64,000 nt of DNA, from NCBI GenBank assembly GCA_015067835.1, contig SVLS01000003.1:1-64000 (forward strand), written 5' to 3'. Positions 1-8,400 of this stretch are shown piece by piece. Each line of letters starts with the position of its first letter. The first letter of the stretch is position 1. Origin of the DNA: Oscillospiraceae bacterium (GTDB lineage Bacteria; Bacillota; Clostridia; Oscillospirales; Oscillospiraceae). Below the pieces are notes generated by a model. That model searched no databases, was not told the origin of the DNA, and saw nothing but the letters and a program-made list of their open reading frames with translations. A program made the translations under genes and the position numbers.

Positions 1-52
1 GATCTGAGGCTCGATCTCTCTGAAATGTGTATATTTTCTTTGTTGCATAACA

Positions 53-98
53 ACACCCCCTGATGTAGTTATTATCCTACATCAGGGGGCCTTTTGTC
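53..98 (+). terminator. Rho-independent terminator of an upstream gene
   Basis: A perfect 13-base inverted repeat (CCCCCTGATGTAG / CTACATCAGGGGG) with an 8-base loop is followed by CCTTTTG. It probably ends a gene that lies mostly left of the window. One frame is open from base 1 to a stop at 61-63, but too little is left to identify a product. Confidence 0.7.
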
Positions 99-640
99 TA
101 TTGTCCGTTTTTACAGGAGCAGTCTACGCACGCATTCCCTCAGCATGGATTGCTGTTCTCAGGCCGCAGGTACTAAAATCAAAATAAGTCTAAATATACA
201 CATAGTAACCACCGGTGTGTGTATGGTTAGTATAGCAGATCCCAAGCCTCTTGTCAAGCATTTATTCGTGTTTTTTATACTTTTTTCAATCTTTTTTGCG
301 TGTTTGGCTCCGTTTTATTATTGTTTTTGCAACTTTTCATAGGTTTTCTATTGTGCAATGTTACCATGTGCCAAAATCACGAAAATACAAGAAATGCAGC
401 TTCATAACTCCAAGTATCGGCTTAATAAACCGTCTTTAATTCGATGATAGCCAGCATATCCATAAGTGTTGCATTTTACCCTCATTTTACGCCAAAATCC
501 GAACCTTTTTGAAGAAATAGCCTTCTGTACGCACGGGGGCTTTTGTTCAAAATGACCAAAAAACAACAAAGAATTAGAGCACAAGGGGCCTCGAAAGGAC
601 TCTGCTTGCGCTCTGTTTTTCTATATTGGTACAAAAGGCA
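99..640. other. A+T-rich stretch without a recognisable gene
   Basis: About 540 bases with short overlapping open frames on both strands. None has a ribosome-binding site or a recognisable protein. I see no tRNA, no clear hairpin and no repeat. It probably contains the promoter for the genes starting at 659, but no convincing -35/-10 pair was found. Confidence 0.5.
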
Positions 641-658
641 CAGAAAGGAGTGAAGAAG

Positions 659-970
659 GTGCGAAAATATGTGTTGGCCGACATTTCTAAACGCAGTCTG
701 GTCGATCTGCGTGACTATAAGGACATCATTACGAAGGCTGTGGAAGATGCTGCGCCCGGTAGTACAGTCATCGTGACAAAAGATTACTACTCTGTTAAAG
801 AGCCACTGACGCACAGCCAAGCCGTCAGGATTGGTCGTAAAATATGTGAATCAGAGCTTGGACGTTACTGCATCAGCGTAAAGCTATCCAAGCTATTCAA
901 CAGTACAATCATCAAGGAGGAATCAGATGGAAACAGCGACAAACAGAAGCAAACTGGTGGGCATCACTGA
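659..970 (+). CDS. Small hypothetical protein of the accessory island
   Basis: About 103 residues. I chose the GTG at 659 because AAAGGAG lies eight bases upstream; the frame is open further upstream from a TTG at 626, but that start has no ribosome site. The protein is basic at the start (RKYVLADISKRSL) with no transmembrane segment, signal peptide or family that I recognise. Its 3' end overlaps the next gene by 44 bases, and that gene's AAGGAGG lies inside this one, so the two are translationally linked. By context it belongs to a mobile-element cargo or control operon. Function unknown. Confidence 0.6.
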   Translation: MRKYVLADISKRSLVDLRDYKDIITKAVEDAAPGSTVIVTKDYYSVKEPLTHSQAVRIGRKICESELGRYCISVKLSKLFNSTIIKEESDGNSDKQKQTGGHH

Positions 971-1133
971 AATTACCAAAGTCTACCTTCCTATATCAAA
1001 GAAACGTGCAAGGCGCTTTGTAATGCTTTACCTAGACCCTAAAATTATTGGCAACAGAATATATGTAGAGAGGGACAAGCTGGAATCGCTGCTTAGTGAT
1101 CCGGATCGTGAGCGTTTCCCTCTTTCCCTGTAA
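927..1133 (+). CDS. Small winged-helix/excisionase-like DNA-binding protein
   Basis: 68 residues. The ATG at 927 follows AAGGAGG by six bases. The layout resembles MerR/excisionase-type helix-turn-helix proteins of conjugative and phage elements: an ITEITKVYLPISKKRARRF helix-turn-helix region, then a short basic hinge, then IGNRIYVERDKLESLL, which looks like the wing and final helix. Such proteins bind DNA as small regulators or recombination directionality factors. Whether this one serves an integrase is unknown, because no integrase is in the window. The assignment rests on pattern only. Confidence 0.6.
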   Translation: METATNRSKLVGITEITKVYLPISKKRARRFVMLYLDPKIIGNRIYVERDKLESLLSDPDRERFPLSL

Positions 1134-1144
1134 GGGGGCTGCCT

Positions 1145-1501
1145 ATGGTCACAGCACTTATGTTCCAACCGGAACAGAATCCTATGCCTTATCAGCTCTG
1201 CGATGATGGCGAATATCTCAATCATTGCGTTAGTGGAAATTCCTGTCTCATTTACACCGCCGGTGCATTTAGGCTTGAAGACAATATCGCGGTCGTCTAT
1301 TGCCGCAATGGGCACCTGTTTTCCCTACCCTGTAATCGCCGTGTTGGGGATCATATTATTTGTGGTACCTTCTACATAGTAAGGGTAAAAAAGGAAATCT
1401 GGTCTCGCTGACAGACTGTGATGTGGTAAAATACAGTTTGGAATACTGGCAATCTGAGCACTATGATGATCAGGAAATCATTGACTCCTGGCTGTTGTCA
1501 T
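1145..1501 (+). pseudogene. DUF3846-family gene split by a -1 frameshift
   Basis: The first frame runs from ATG 1145 to TGA 1411 (88 residues) and resembles the first two thirds of the intact DUF3846 protein encoded at 3648-4031. Shared features are an NRR-(V/L)-G-(D/H) core and a G-(T/V)-FYI motif. The missing last third is present in the -1 frame, reading GNLVSLTDCD... to a TAA at 1499-1501; it aligns with the paralogue's LLSLSEEK...QEID tail. At the switch point (1387-1393) lies A AAA AAG, the classic slippery heptamer, in the correct phase. So the gene is either broken by a one-base deletion in an A run, misread by a sequencing error, or made whole by programmed -1 frameshifting. GGGGG at 1133-1138 may act as ribosome site. 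Confidence 0.7.
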
Positions 1502-1604
1502 AAAGGCGTATCATTCGGCAAGACAAATATATATTCTAATTTTGATGAAGATGGGGCTCAATGCTCCATCTTCAAATTTTTATTCACATAGGAGGTATGA
1601 ACAA

Positions 1605-1958
1605 TTGCTTTATCGTATTGGTACAACCGCAGAAATCCCATCTCTCCCCTCTCATTTTCCTGAGAAACTCATCACAGAGGTATTTCAGGGATTAGTCGTG
1701 CTTGATTGTGAGTATGGCGAGAACAGAAACTACTTGGAAAGTGGCGGCTACTCAGTAATTCTTGAGACCTGCGAGGATATTCAGGAGTTTGCCACAACCC
1801 TTGACGTCGTCAACAGGCCGTCAGAATGGGCTACCTTGATTGACAACACTGGCTATATTTCAGCCCTCTATATCTTCAATGACGACTTCTCCATTATGGT
1901 CTATATGAAGTCGGAGATTATGCCCCAAATCATCAGAAAGGAACTTTACGAAGAATGA
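1605..1958 (+). CDS. Hypothetical accessory-island protein
   Basis: About 117 residues from a TTG at 1605, chosen because AGGAGG lies nine bases upstream; the frame also opens earlier, at 1542, without a ribosome site. Features are an acidic protein with an N-terminal YRIGTTAEIPSLP and a C-terminal region (TGYISALYIFNDDFSIMVYM) that looks like packed beta strands. It has no membrane segment. The style is typical of orphan proteins on clostridial mobile elements, but I know no function. The stop overlaps the next start (ATGA), so it forms one operon with the DUF1643 gene. Confidence 0.6.
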   Translation: MLYRIGTTAEIPSLPSHFPEKLITEVFQGLVVLDCEYGENRNYLESGGYSVILETCEDIQEFATTLDVVNRPSEWATLIDNTGYISALYIFNDDFSIMVYMKSEIMPQIIRKELYEE

Positions 1959-2548
1959 ACACCATCAAAACCATCCTTACCACTGAGGCCGTCTTTAATG
2001 ACGAGCAAACCAAGCGTTACCTCCTCAAAAAGACCTGGCAGCCCGAACTTCCCAAGCTGACGATCTGCATGCTGGCGCCGTCGATTGCCGCAGGTATTGA
2101 ACTGGACTCAACCACGAGTCTCGTACTTAACAATGCTTCAGCATTAGGATTTGGCTCTGTGTCGATCGTCAATCTTTTTGCTACTTTAGGGGATTTTTTG
2201 CTCATTGAGGCAGAAACCGAAGATCCAGAGAACCTAAAAGCCATTGTTGATGCCGCAGCAAGCGCCGATGTAGTGATCTACGCCCCGGGTGTTGGAAAAG
2301 CCAAATTGCAAGTGTTCCAGGACCGCTCCAGGCAGGTTTTGGAAGCACTCCGTCCTTTCCAAAAGAAACTCAAGTGCCTTACCAATGCATCCGGAAAAGC
2401 CAAATTACTACATCCCCTTTGTCCCGCCGTCCGCACATGGCGAATCTTAGAGCTTCCTCTCGAGGAGCTTCTTCCTACACCTGATCCTAAGTCTACCCCT
2501 AAGAAAAAGGGCCGACCCATGGTAGTGAAGAAAGAAGCTTCTGAGTAA
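1955..2548 (+). CDS. DUF1643 family protein
   Basis: 197 residues; the ATG overlaps the previous stop. The pattern LAPSIAAGIELDSTTSLVLN, then VSIVNLFA, then ADVVIYAPGVGKAK and a C-terminal CLTNASGKAKLLHPL matches DUF1643, a soluble family common on phages, plasmids and genomic islands. Family members usually have L-N-P-S and V-N-L-F-A signatures; here the first is changed to L-A-P-S. The biochemical role of DUF1643 is not established. A lysine-rich tail (PKKKGRPMVVKK) follows the domain and could bind nucleic acid. It is the last gene of the 659-2548 group. Confidence 0.7.
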   Translation: MNTIKTILTTEAVFNDEQTKRYLLKKTWQPELPKLTICMLAPSIAAGIELDSTTSLVLNNASALGFGSVSIVNLFATLGDFLLIEAETEDPENLKAIVDAAASADVVIYAPGVGKAKLQVFQDRSRQVLEALRPFQKKLKCLTNASGKAKLLHPLCPAVRTWRILELPLEELLPTPDPKSTPKKKGRPMVVKKEASE

Positions 2549-2803
2549 ATATAGCTTCCCTGCCCACTACGGGTGGGGAGGCAACGCAGGAACACAGAAA
2601 ATCGAGGGTTTGTGTGTTCCTTTAATAGCACTTGATTTTTAAGCAAAAATCGATCATAATATAGGGGCTGCTTAACCTAGCTATCCATAAAGGTATATAG
2701 TATCATTTCTACCATTTTAGTGCGTGCTGTCATCAGCCCACCTCCGTTAATATTTACTTTGATCGGCTGATCACCAAAAATATTTTATAAAGGAGGACCT
2801 AAA
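2549..2803. other. Intergenic region between two accessory groups
   Basis: 255 bases. It contains an imperfect hairpin (GGAACACA at 2588-2595 with TGTGTTCC at 2613-2620, followed by TTTAAT), which may end the 659-2548 operon. It also has a small palindrome around TGATCGGCTGATCA (2759-2772). The strong ribosome site AAAGGAGG precedes the 2804 gene. No other gene is seen. Confidence 0.4.
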
Positions 2804-3199
2804 ATGGTCACTAAATTTGATATCTTTATTGAACAAGGTTTATTCAACCACACAGGCGTAGATTTCGTTACTTATTACGATAAGAGGCATAAAATGTTCA
2901 CTGCGCGTGCTGCCAATGCACGTATTGGTAAGCATCTAATTATTGCTCCGTACGCTGAGCAGATCAACCGCCCTGCAATGAAGAGATTTTGGCACTCGCT
3001 GGATGATGAATCTCGTGCAATCGCTGAAAGCTTCGAGGGCGGTCCTGGTTTCTTCCAGTTCATGCGTGATAATGGCTTGATTGACTTTTACGATCAGGCC
3101 TACGCTGAAGCTGCAGAAGTGTTCCTCTCTAACTGGGAGGCACATAACAACCTCAATATAGCCTGGGACTGCGTCAAAGCAGACTGGACTATCAACTAA
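2804..3199 (+). CDS. Hypothetical accessory-island protein
   Basis: 131 residues; ATG 2804 follows a strong AAAGGAGGA. It is soluble, without signal or membrane segments. The middle and C-terminal part (FWHSLDDESRAIAESFEGG, then FFQFMRDNGLIDFYDQAYAE) has a loose resemblance to the UPF0158 pattern, in which an F-x-x-F motif and a following tryptophan or tyrosine are kept. I regard that as a weak lead only. A terminator-like hairpin follows before the next gene. Confidence 0.55.
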   Translation: MVTKFDIFIEQGLFNHTGVDFVTYYDKRHKMFTARAANARIGKHLIIAPYAEQINRPAMKRFWHSLDDESRAIAESFEGGPGFFQFMRDNGLIDFYDQAYAEAAEVFLSNWEAHNNLNIAWDCVKADWTIN

Positions 3200-3225
3200 A
3201 CAACCAAGAAAACTAGGTAAGCAGC

Positions 3226-3264
3226 AGGTGTAGGCGAAGTAATCGACCTACACCTTTTCTTTTA
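3226..3264 (+). terminator. Hairpin-T-run between two accessory genes
   Basis: AGGTGTAGG (3226-3234) pairs with CCTACACCT (3247-3255), and an inner CGA/TCG can extend the stem. TTTTCTTTT follows directly. The AAAGGAGG of the next gene comes immediately after, so this hairpin can act as terminator or attenuator for the gene at 3277. Confidence 0.7.
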
Positions 3265-3276
3265 AAGGAGGCATAA

Positions 3277-3603
3277 ATGAGTAACGCAACTAATCACACA
3301 TTACAAAGGATAATTCAAGATTTACTTACATATATCCGTACTTCCCCATTGCCCTTTGACGATGGGAATGCAGATTCCGTGCTGGAACTGCTTTACAATG
3401 CCTATGCCAATGCTCAGGGCGCTGATCCTGACGAAATTAAGGCTAAATTCGCTACAGTCGAGGATTGCCTTACCGGTATTAGCTTCGAAATGAACAACCT
3501 AATCTTTGCTACCGTCTGCGACCTCTGCCTTGCCTTTGAAAAGAAAGGCTTTATGGATGGCATCCGGCTAGGTTCTCACCTGATGCTGGAACTACAGGAC
3601 TAA
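3277..3603 (+). CDS. Hypothetical accessory-island protein
   Basis: 108 residues; ATG 3277 follows AAAGGAGG. It is all-helical by eye, with no signal or membrane segment. The C-terminal FMDGIRLGSHLMLEL resembles the end of short clostridial proteins such as DUF6809, in which an aromatic-x-x-G-x-(R/K)-LG motif is followed by a hydrophobic helix. I cannot confirm the family by eye. It ends just before a bidirectional terminator shared with the DUF3846 gene on the other strand. Confidence 0.55.
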   Translation: MSNATNHTLQRIIQDLLTYIRTSPLPFDDGNADSVLELLYNAYANAQGADPDEIKAKFATVEDCLTGISFEMNNLIFATVCDLCLAFEKKGFMDGIRLGSHLMLELQD

Positions 3604-3606
3604 CAG

Positions 3607-3643
3607 CAAAAAAAGAATGCCTCACAGGGCATTCTTTTTTTAG
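3607..3643. terminator. Bidirectional terminator
   Basis: AAAAAAAGAATGCC (from 3608) pairs with GGCATTCTTTTTTT across a short CTCACA loop. It has A and T runs on opposite sides, so it can terminate both the gene ending at 3603 and the DUF3846 gene that reads the other way. Confidence 0.85.
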
Positions 3644-3647
3644 GCTG

Positions 3648-4031
3648 TCATCCGACAAAGAAACCACCGATGGTAGCATCGATCTCTTGCTTAGTGAACG
3701 ACTCCGGCTCCCAGAAGCGCTCGCTGTAATACCGGATCTTCTCCTCGGACAGGGACAACAGTTCCCCTTCGTCGTTCTCGCTCATAATGTAGAAGACCCC
3801 TACGAGGATATCGTGCCCAAGGCGACGGTTTCCCTCCATCCCAATAAGCTTTCCTTCCTCGTTGCACATCAGGCAATCGTCGTTACCAAGACTGACAAAC
3901 TCAATCAATCCCTGGTAGTCAGCACCAATGCTCACCGCCTTCTGCAGAGAATCCAAATCGTCTTTGAGCATCACAACCTTGGGATGCTGACCCGGTTCTA
4001 CCATAAGTACCTTAATTTCCTTTGCATTCAT
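3648..4031 (-). CDS. DUF3846 family protein
   Basis: 127 residues from the ATG at 4031, which has GGAGG seven bases upstream; the frame is open a further 12 codons without a ribosome site. The protein starts MNAKEIKVLMVEPGQHPKV and carries the DUF3846 signatures: a Q-x-x-V strand-helix start, CLMCNEEGKLIGMEGNRR in the middle, and GVFYIM near the end. DUF3846 proteins are frequent on phages and conjugative elements; no function is established. It is the intact relative of the frameshifted gene at 1145. Confidence 0.75.
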   Translation of the reverse strand: MNAKEIKVLMVEPGQHPKVVMLKDDLDSLQKAVSIGADYQGLIEFVSLGNDDCLMCNEEGKLIGMEGNRRLGHDILVGVFYIMSENDEGELLSLSEEKIRYYSERFWEPESFTKQEIDATIGGFFVG

Positions 4032-4052
4032 ATCATAACCTCCGAAATAGTA

Positions 4053-4085
4053 ATAGCCTGATGGCACATATGCACCATCAGGCTA
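4053..4085. repeat. Perfect 12-base inverted repeat
   Basis: ATAGCCTGATGG (4053-4064) and CCATCAGGCTAT (4074-4085) flank CACATATGCA. It lies between the cohesin gene and the DUF3846 gene, both on the minus strand. It may end the cohesin transcript or be a protein-binding palindrome; the flanks lack a strong T run. Confidence 0.5.
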
Positions 4086-4134
4086 TGGTTATGATATATA
4101 GTTGTATTTTTGATAAATGCGGTTATGTAAGGTA

Positions 4135-5385
4135 TTATTTGCTGGAAAATTTCTTGCCAATAACAAGGCCTACTACAGCACCAGCTGCAAGGCAAGCAAC
4201 ACCAATGACAATCACCAACCATAATTGGACTCCATCACTGCTCTGCTGGCTATCAGAACACTGAGGTTCTGTAGGAGCAGGCGTTGTGGGAGCGGTAGAA
4301 GGCTGAGTGGGATCTGCAGGCACTGTCGGCTGGGTTGCAGGAGGTGTATCTTCTCCACCAGCACCATGTGCTGCTGCACGCTTGGCGATCACTGTATAGA
4401 CCTTCTGTGTGCCATCTTCTGCGGTACAGATCACCTTGATCTCGTTTTCCGCACCGGCAGTCAGCGCATCGCCACCTTCAACTGTGACACTTGCCTTGCT
4501 GTCAGCAGGTGTACCGCTAATAGTCACAGTCTCCGTTTCGTAGGGCAGCCAGATCACATACTTAGTATTATCTGCGCTAAAAACAGGAGAAAGCAGGAAG
4601 CCATCCACAGTGATACCGGACAGATCATTATTATTGCTTGCAACATAATTGGGATCCTGGGCACGTTTGACAGAAATGGTATAGGTCTTCTTTGCACCAC
4701 TTTCAGCCGTAACAGTAACTGTCACCTTAGTCGTGCCACCGGGGGTCAAATTAGGAGAATTAACGCTAACCTTTGCCTTACTGTCATTAGCAGTTGCCTT
4801 CACATCCAGCTTGCTCACATCAAAGGGAACCTCTGCTGTATACTCGGTGGTATTGGAATTGAATGCCGGGCTGATAGTGGCGTTGCTCACATTCAGACTC
4901 TTCAGGGTATTATCTTTAGATGCCGGTGCGGCAATCGTTGCAGAATAAGTGGCTGTAACCGCATCTGCGTCAGTATTGCCATCCGTAGCAACTACATCTG
5001 TGTAAGCAACGGAAATCTTTGTGCCAACCGCCAAGGCGCTATTGACCTTGAAAGTTACAGTAAACAGCGCAGTGCTGTTCTTAATGGGGTTAGACAGCTT
5101 GCTGTCAATGGCCACGAAATTATTGCCGTTAAAATCCACCGACCAATTACCACCGATCTTCTGGCTAGTACCAGTCAAAGTCAGCTGGCTGGAATTGTAA
5201 GACAGCGTACCGGAAGCACTATAAAGGCCGCTACCGCTCAGGTTGAAGGTCAGGGTGATGGTGTCACCGGCCCGGACAGTGCCGGGGCCGGTAAGAGTTG
5301 CGCTTGCAGATGTAGCCGACGCGGTCATCGCAAGCAGTGAAATGCACATAAGCAGGGCGATCGTCAAGCTGATAAGTCTTTTCAT
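4135..5385 (-). CDS. Membrane-anchored cohesin-domain surface protein
   Basis: 416 residues. In order: a signal peptide (1-25, cleaved after ASA); a cohesin-type beta-sandwich (about 27-152, with VRAGDTITLTFNLSGS, LSYNSSQLTL and FTVTFKVN, the pattern of a cohesin that begins with a V-x-x-G-D strand); two cadherin-like beta-sandwich repeats (about 158-245 and 252-340, each ending TYTISVKR or VYTVIAKR); a Pro/Thr-rich linker (about 345-385); a transmembrane helix; and a short basic tail (GKKFSSK). There is no LPxTG motif, so anchoring is by the membrane helix. Cohesins bind dockerins; the gene 32 bases upstream encodes a dockerin protein, so this is probably its cell-surface receptor. GGAGAG precedes the ATG. 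Confidence 0.8.
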   Translation of the reverse strand: MKRLISLTIALLMCISLLAMTASATSASATLTGPGTVRAGDTITLTFNLSGSGLYSASGTLSYNSSQLTLTGTSQKIGGNWSVDFNGNNFVAIDSKLSNPIKNSTALFTVTFKVNSALAVGTKISVAYTDVVATDGNTDADAVTATYSATIAAPASKDNTLKSLNVSNATISPAFNSNTTEYTAEVPFDVSKLDVKATANDSKAKVSVNSPNLTPGGTTKVTVTVTAESGAKKTYTISVKRAQDPNYVASNNNDLSGITVDGFLLSPVFSADNTKYVIWLPYETETVTISGTPADSKASVTVEGGDALTAGAENEIKVICTAEDGTQKVYTVIAKRAAAHGAGGEDTPPATQPTVPADPTQPSTAPTTPAPTEPQCSDSQQSSDGVQLWLVIVIGVACLAAGAVVGLVIGKKFSSK

Positions 5386-5416
5386 AGTAACTCTCCTTTA
5401 TTCGTTTACGCAGCAA

Positions 5417-8400
5417 TCAGACGCTTCCGGGCTGTACAATACTCTTTCCCAGAATGTGTGCCTGCATCTGGACATAGTCCGTGACAGAAATTTTGCCATC
5501 ACCGCTGATATCGGCAGCTTTGGCAGCTGCACCCTGCAGAGGCGTTTTGTTCAAAAGATGGGCCTGCATCTGTACGAAGTCCGTAACTGTAAGCTTGCCA
5601 TCGCCGTTGGTGTCGCCGGTGACAATGATCGTATATGTCGCCTTGACGGTGTTGCCATCCATAATCTTTACAACCATGCCAGTACCAATCACTGCACTAC
5701 CGGACACTTCCGCATTGCCTTTGAAAACCTTTGTAAATTGTCTCTCGTTGATTTTGCTCAGGAAATCAGACACAGTGGTACCGGTTGCGATCTTGCTGAC
5801 AGTCTCCCCATTCACGCTATACGTATGCGATGTTATTTCGGACGGAACTCTGGCATGAACAACAACCGTAAAGGTTGCGGTTTTATTACCATATGTAATG
5901 GTGATTGTCTTTGTTCCCACAGCAGCAGAATAACCGTCGAGCGTGTATGTTGTGATTATCTTAGATGTGTCATCATCGTAATTGGCTGTGACAACCAAGC
6001 CGATTTGATCAAATGTATCGCCCTCAAGATAAGACTGTTTATTCGGAAGCTTAGTTAGGGAAATGGACATCAAATACTTGGAACGGACAGTATCACAAGT
6101 AGCGCACAAATAATGAATATTGCCCTCATCATCTACCCTTCCGTCATCCCATACATGCTTGTCGGTCGCTTTGATCGCATGTTGTTCCACAAGTATCTTG
6201 TTACAGACAGAACAATGCTTACCTTCGGTTAAACCGGTTGTGGTACAGGTAGGTGCGACAGCCTTGTCAATCACTTCGGTGTGGCCCTTGGCGGGAATCA
6301 CAGTTTGAGCAACAAGAACTGCCTTACAGACAGTGCAATGCTTTCCCGCTGTCAAGCCGCTTGTAGTACAGGTAGGTGCAACTGCTTTGTCGACGACTTC
6401 TGTATGTCCCGTGGCAGGTACTACCTTTTGTGCAACCAAAACTGCGTTACAAACTGTGCAGTGCCTTCCTTGAGTTAAACCGGTTGCAGTACAAGTAGGT
6501 GCAACCGCTTTATCGATAACCTCGGTATGACCCTTCGCAGGAATCACGGTCTGTGCAACAAGGACGGTATTGCAAATGGAGCAATGCTTACCTTCGGTCA
6601 AGCCAGTTGCGGTACAAGTAGGCTCAACTGCTGCGTCAAGAACCTCGGTGTGACCGAGTGCATTAACAGTACGTGTTTCATAATGGTCGCAGTTAGCACA
6701 GTCACGGCGTTCTGTACCTGTGGAGGTACAAGTAGGTGGAGTTGTGACCACCCATGCGCCGAAGAAGTGTCCTGTTGCGTTTACATAAGTGTCCACATAG
6801 CTGTCACCGCAACGGCAAGTGTGAGTTGTAAAGCCTTGCTCGGTGCAAGTGGGATCGGTAACTACTGAATCGTAATCGTGTTCATGGTCGAGCTTGGGTA
6901 TGCTTGCAGTTTCCTTGAGAGAGCAAGCGGAGCAGATTCGCTCTTTCACACCTTCGCTGTCCTCGGTCGCAGGTTTGGTAACAATCCACGCACCGAAGCT
7001 ATGCCCCTTGGCGGCGATTGTCTGCTGAGGAACGAGAACTTCACCGCAGACGGAGCAGTGCTTTCCTTGAGTTAAACCGGTTGCGGTACAGGTGGCTGCA
7101 ACCGCTTTGTCGATCACTTCGGTGTGTCCCTTAGCTGGGATGACTTGCTGTGCGACCAAAACTGCCTTACAAACGGAGCAGTGCTTGCCCTCGGTCAGGC
7201 CGGTTGCGGTACAGGTGGCTGTAACCGCTTTGTCGATCACCTCAGTATGTCCCTTAGCTGGGATGGCTTGCTGCGCAACCAAGACCGCCTTACAAACGGA
7301 GCAGTGCTTACCTTCTGTCAAACCAGTTGCGGTACAGGTGGCTGCAACTGCCTTGTCGATCACTTCGGTATGTCCCTTAGCTGGTACGACTTGCTGCGCA
7401 ACCAAGACCGCCTTACAAACGGAGCAGTGCTTACCTTCTGTCAAACCAGTTGCGGTACAGGTGGCTGCAACTGCCTTGTCGATCACTTCGGTATGTCCCT
7501 TAGCTGGTACGACTTGCTGTGCGACCAAAACTGCCTTACAGACGGAGCAGTGTTTGCCCTCGGTCAGGCCGGTTGCGGTACAGGTGGCTGCAACCGCTTT
7601 GTCGACCACTTCGGTGTGTCCCTTGGCAGCAACATAGTCAGTCACATAACTGTCACCGCAAGCGCAGGTATAGGTGGTATAGCCCTGCTCGGTACAGGTG
7701 GGAGCTGTTACACTGGGTTTATAGGAATGACTATGCGGTGCTTTCTCACCGCAACCGGCGCAAATGCCATTTTCATAGCAGTGGTCACGGTTGAGGATAT
7801 AAATCTCGTTTTCGTCGCTATTATTCCACATAGGAATGTTAATAGCAACAGTCCCCTCGGGAGCAATCAGATAGCCACCGTTGGCAGCGAATTCGGCGTA
7901 GGTTTCCGCGGTACCCATGGTCTTAATAACACCGTTGCTACCAAAGAAGGTCATACGGATGCCATTAGCAGATCCATGGCCGTTGGTGGCTGCAGGTCCA
8001 AAGGATGTGGCATAGATCTTGTCACCAGGGTTCACTGCAAAGGTGACAGAAGGAACATCCCGAGAAGTATGATAGTCCCATTTGATACCGTTGGCAAAAT
8101 ACTGTTTGTCGTGTTCCAGAACACCCCAAAGATTCAACCCGCAGCAAACATTTTCCGGAAGCTGGCGCAGGTGGTCCGCAAAATCAGCGGTCTGCCAAAT
8201 GCTGTTCACTTCCCTGGTTTCAGTCTCGCCACAACCAGCGCAGGTGCGTTTATCCTCGCCAGGGGCATAAATGCTGGGCTTGGTAACAGCTTCCCAGTTG
8301 GACCAGGTATGAACATGGCTGCTATTTTTGCCGCAAATGGAGCAAATTTCGTTGCTTTCGTTGTGGGGCAGGTTCAGGATGTAGATCTCATTGTCATCGG

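Noticed and set aside
94..342. Small open frames in the first 600 bases
   Set aside because: No ribosome site and low-complexity translation; overlapping frames on both strands.
3687..4061. Plus-strand 124-residue frame opposite the DUF3846 gene
   Set aside because: The minus-strand frame has GGAGG, a fitting start and a known family; the plus frame has none.
6165..7640. Regular 123-base repeats as a possible CRISPR array
   Set aside because: The repeats are coding, in frame, too long and have no unique spacers.
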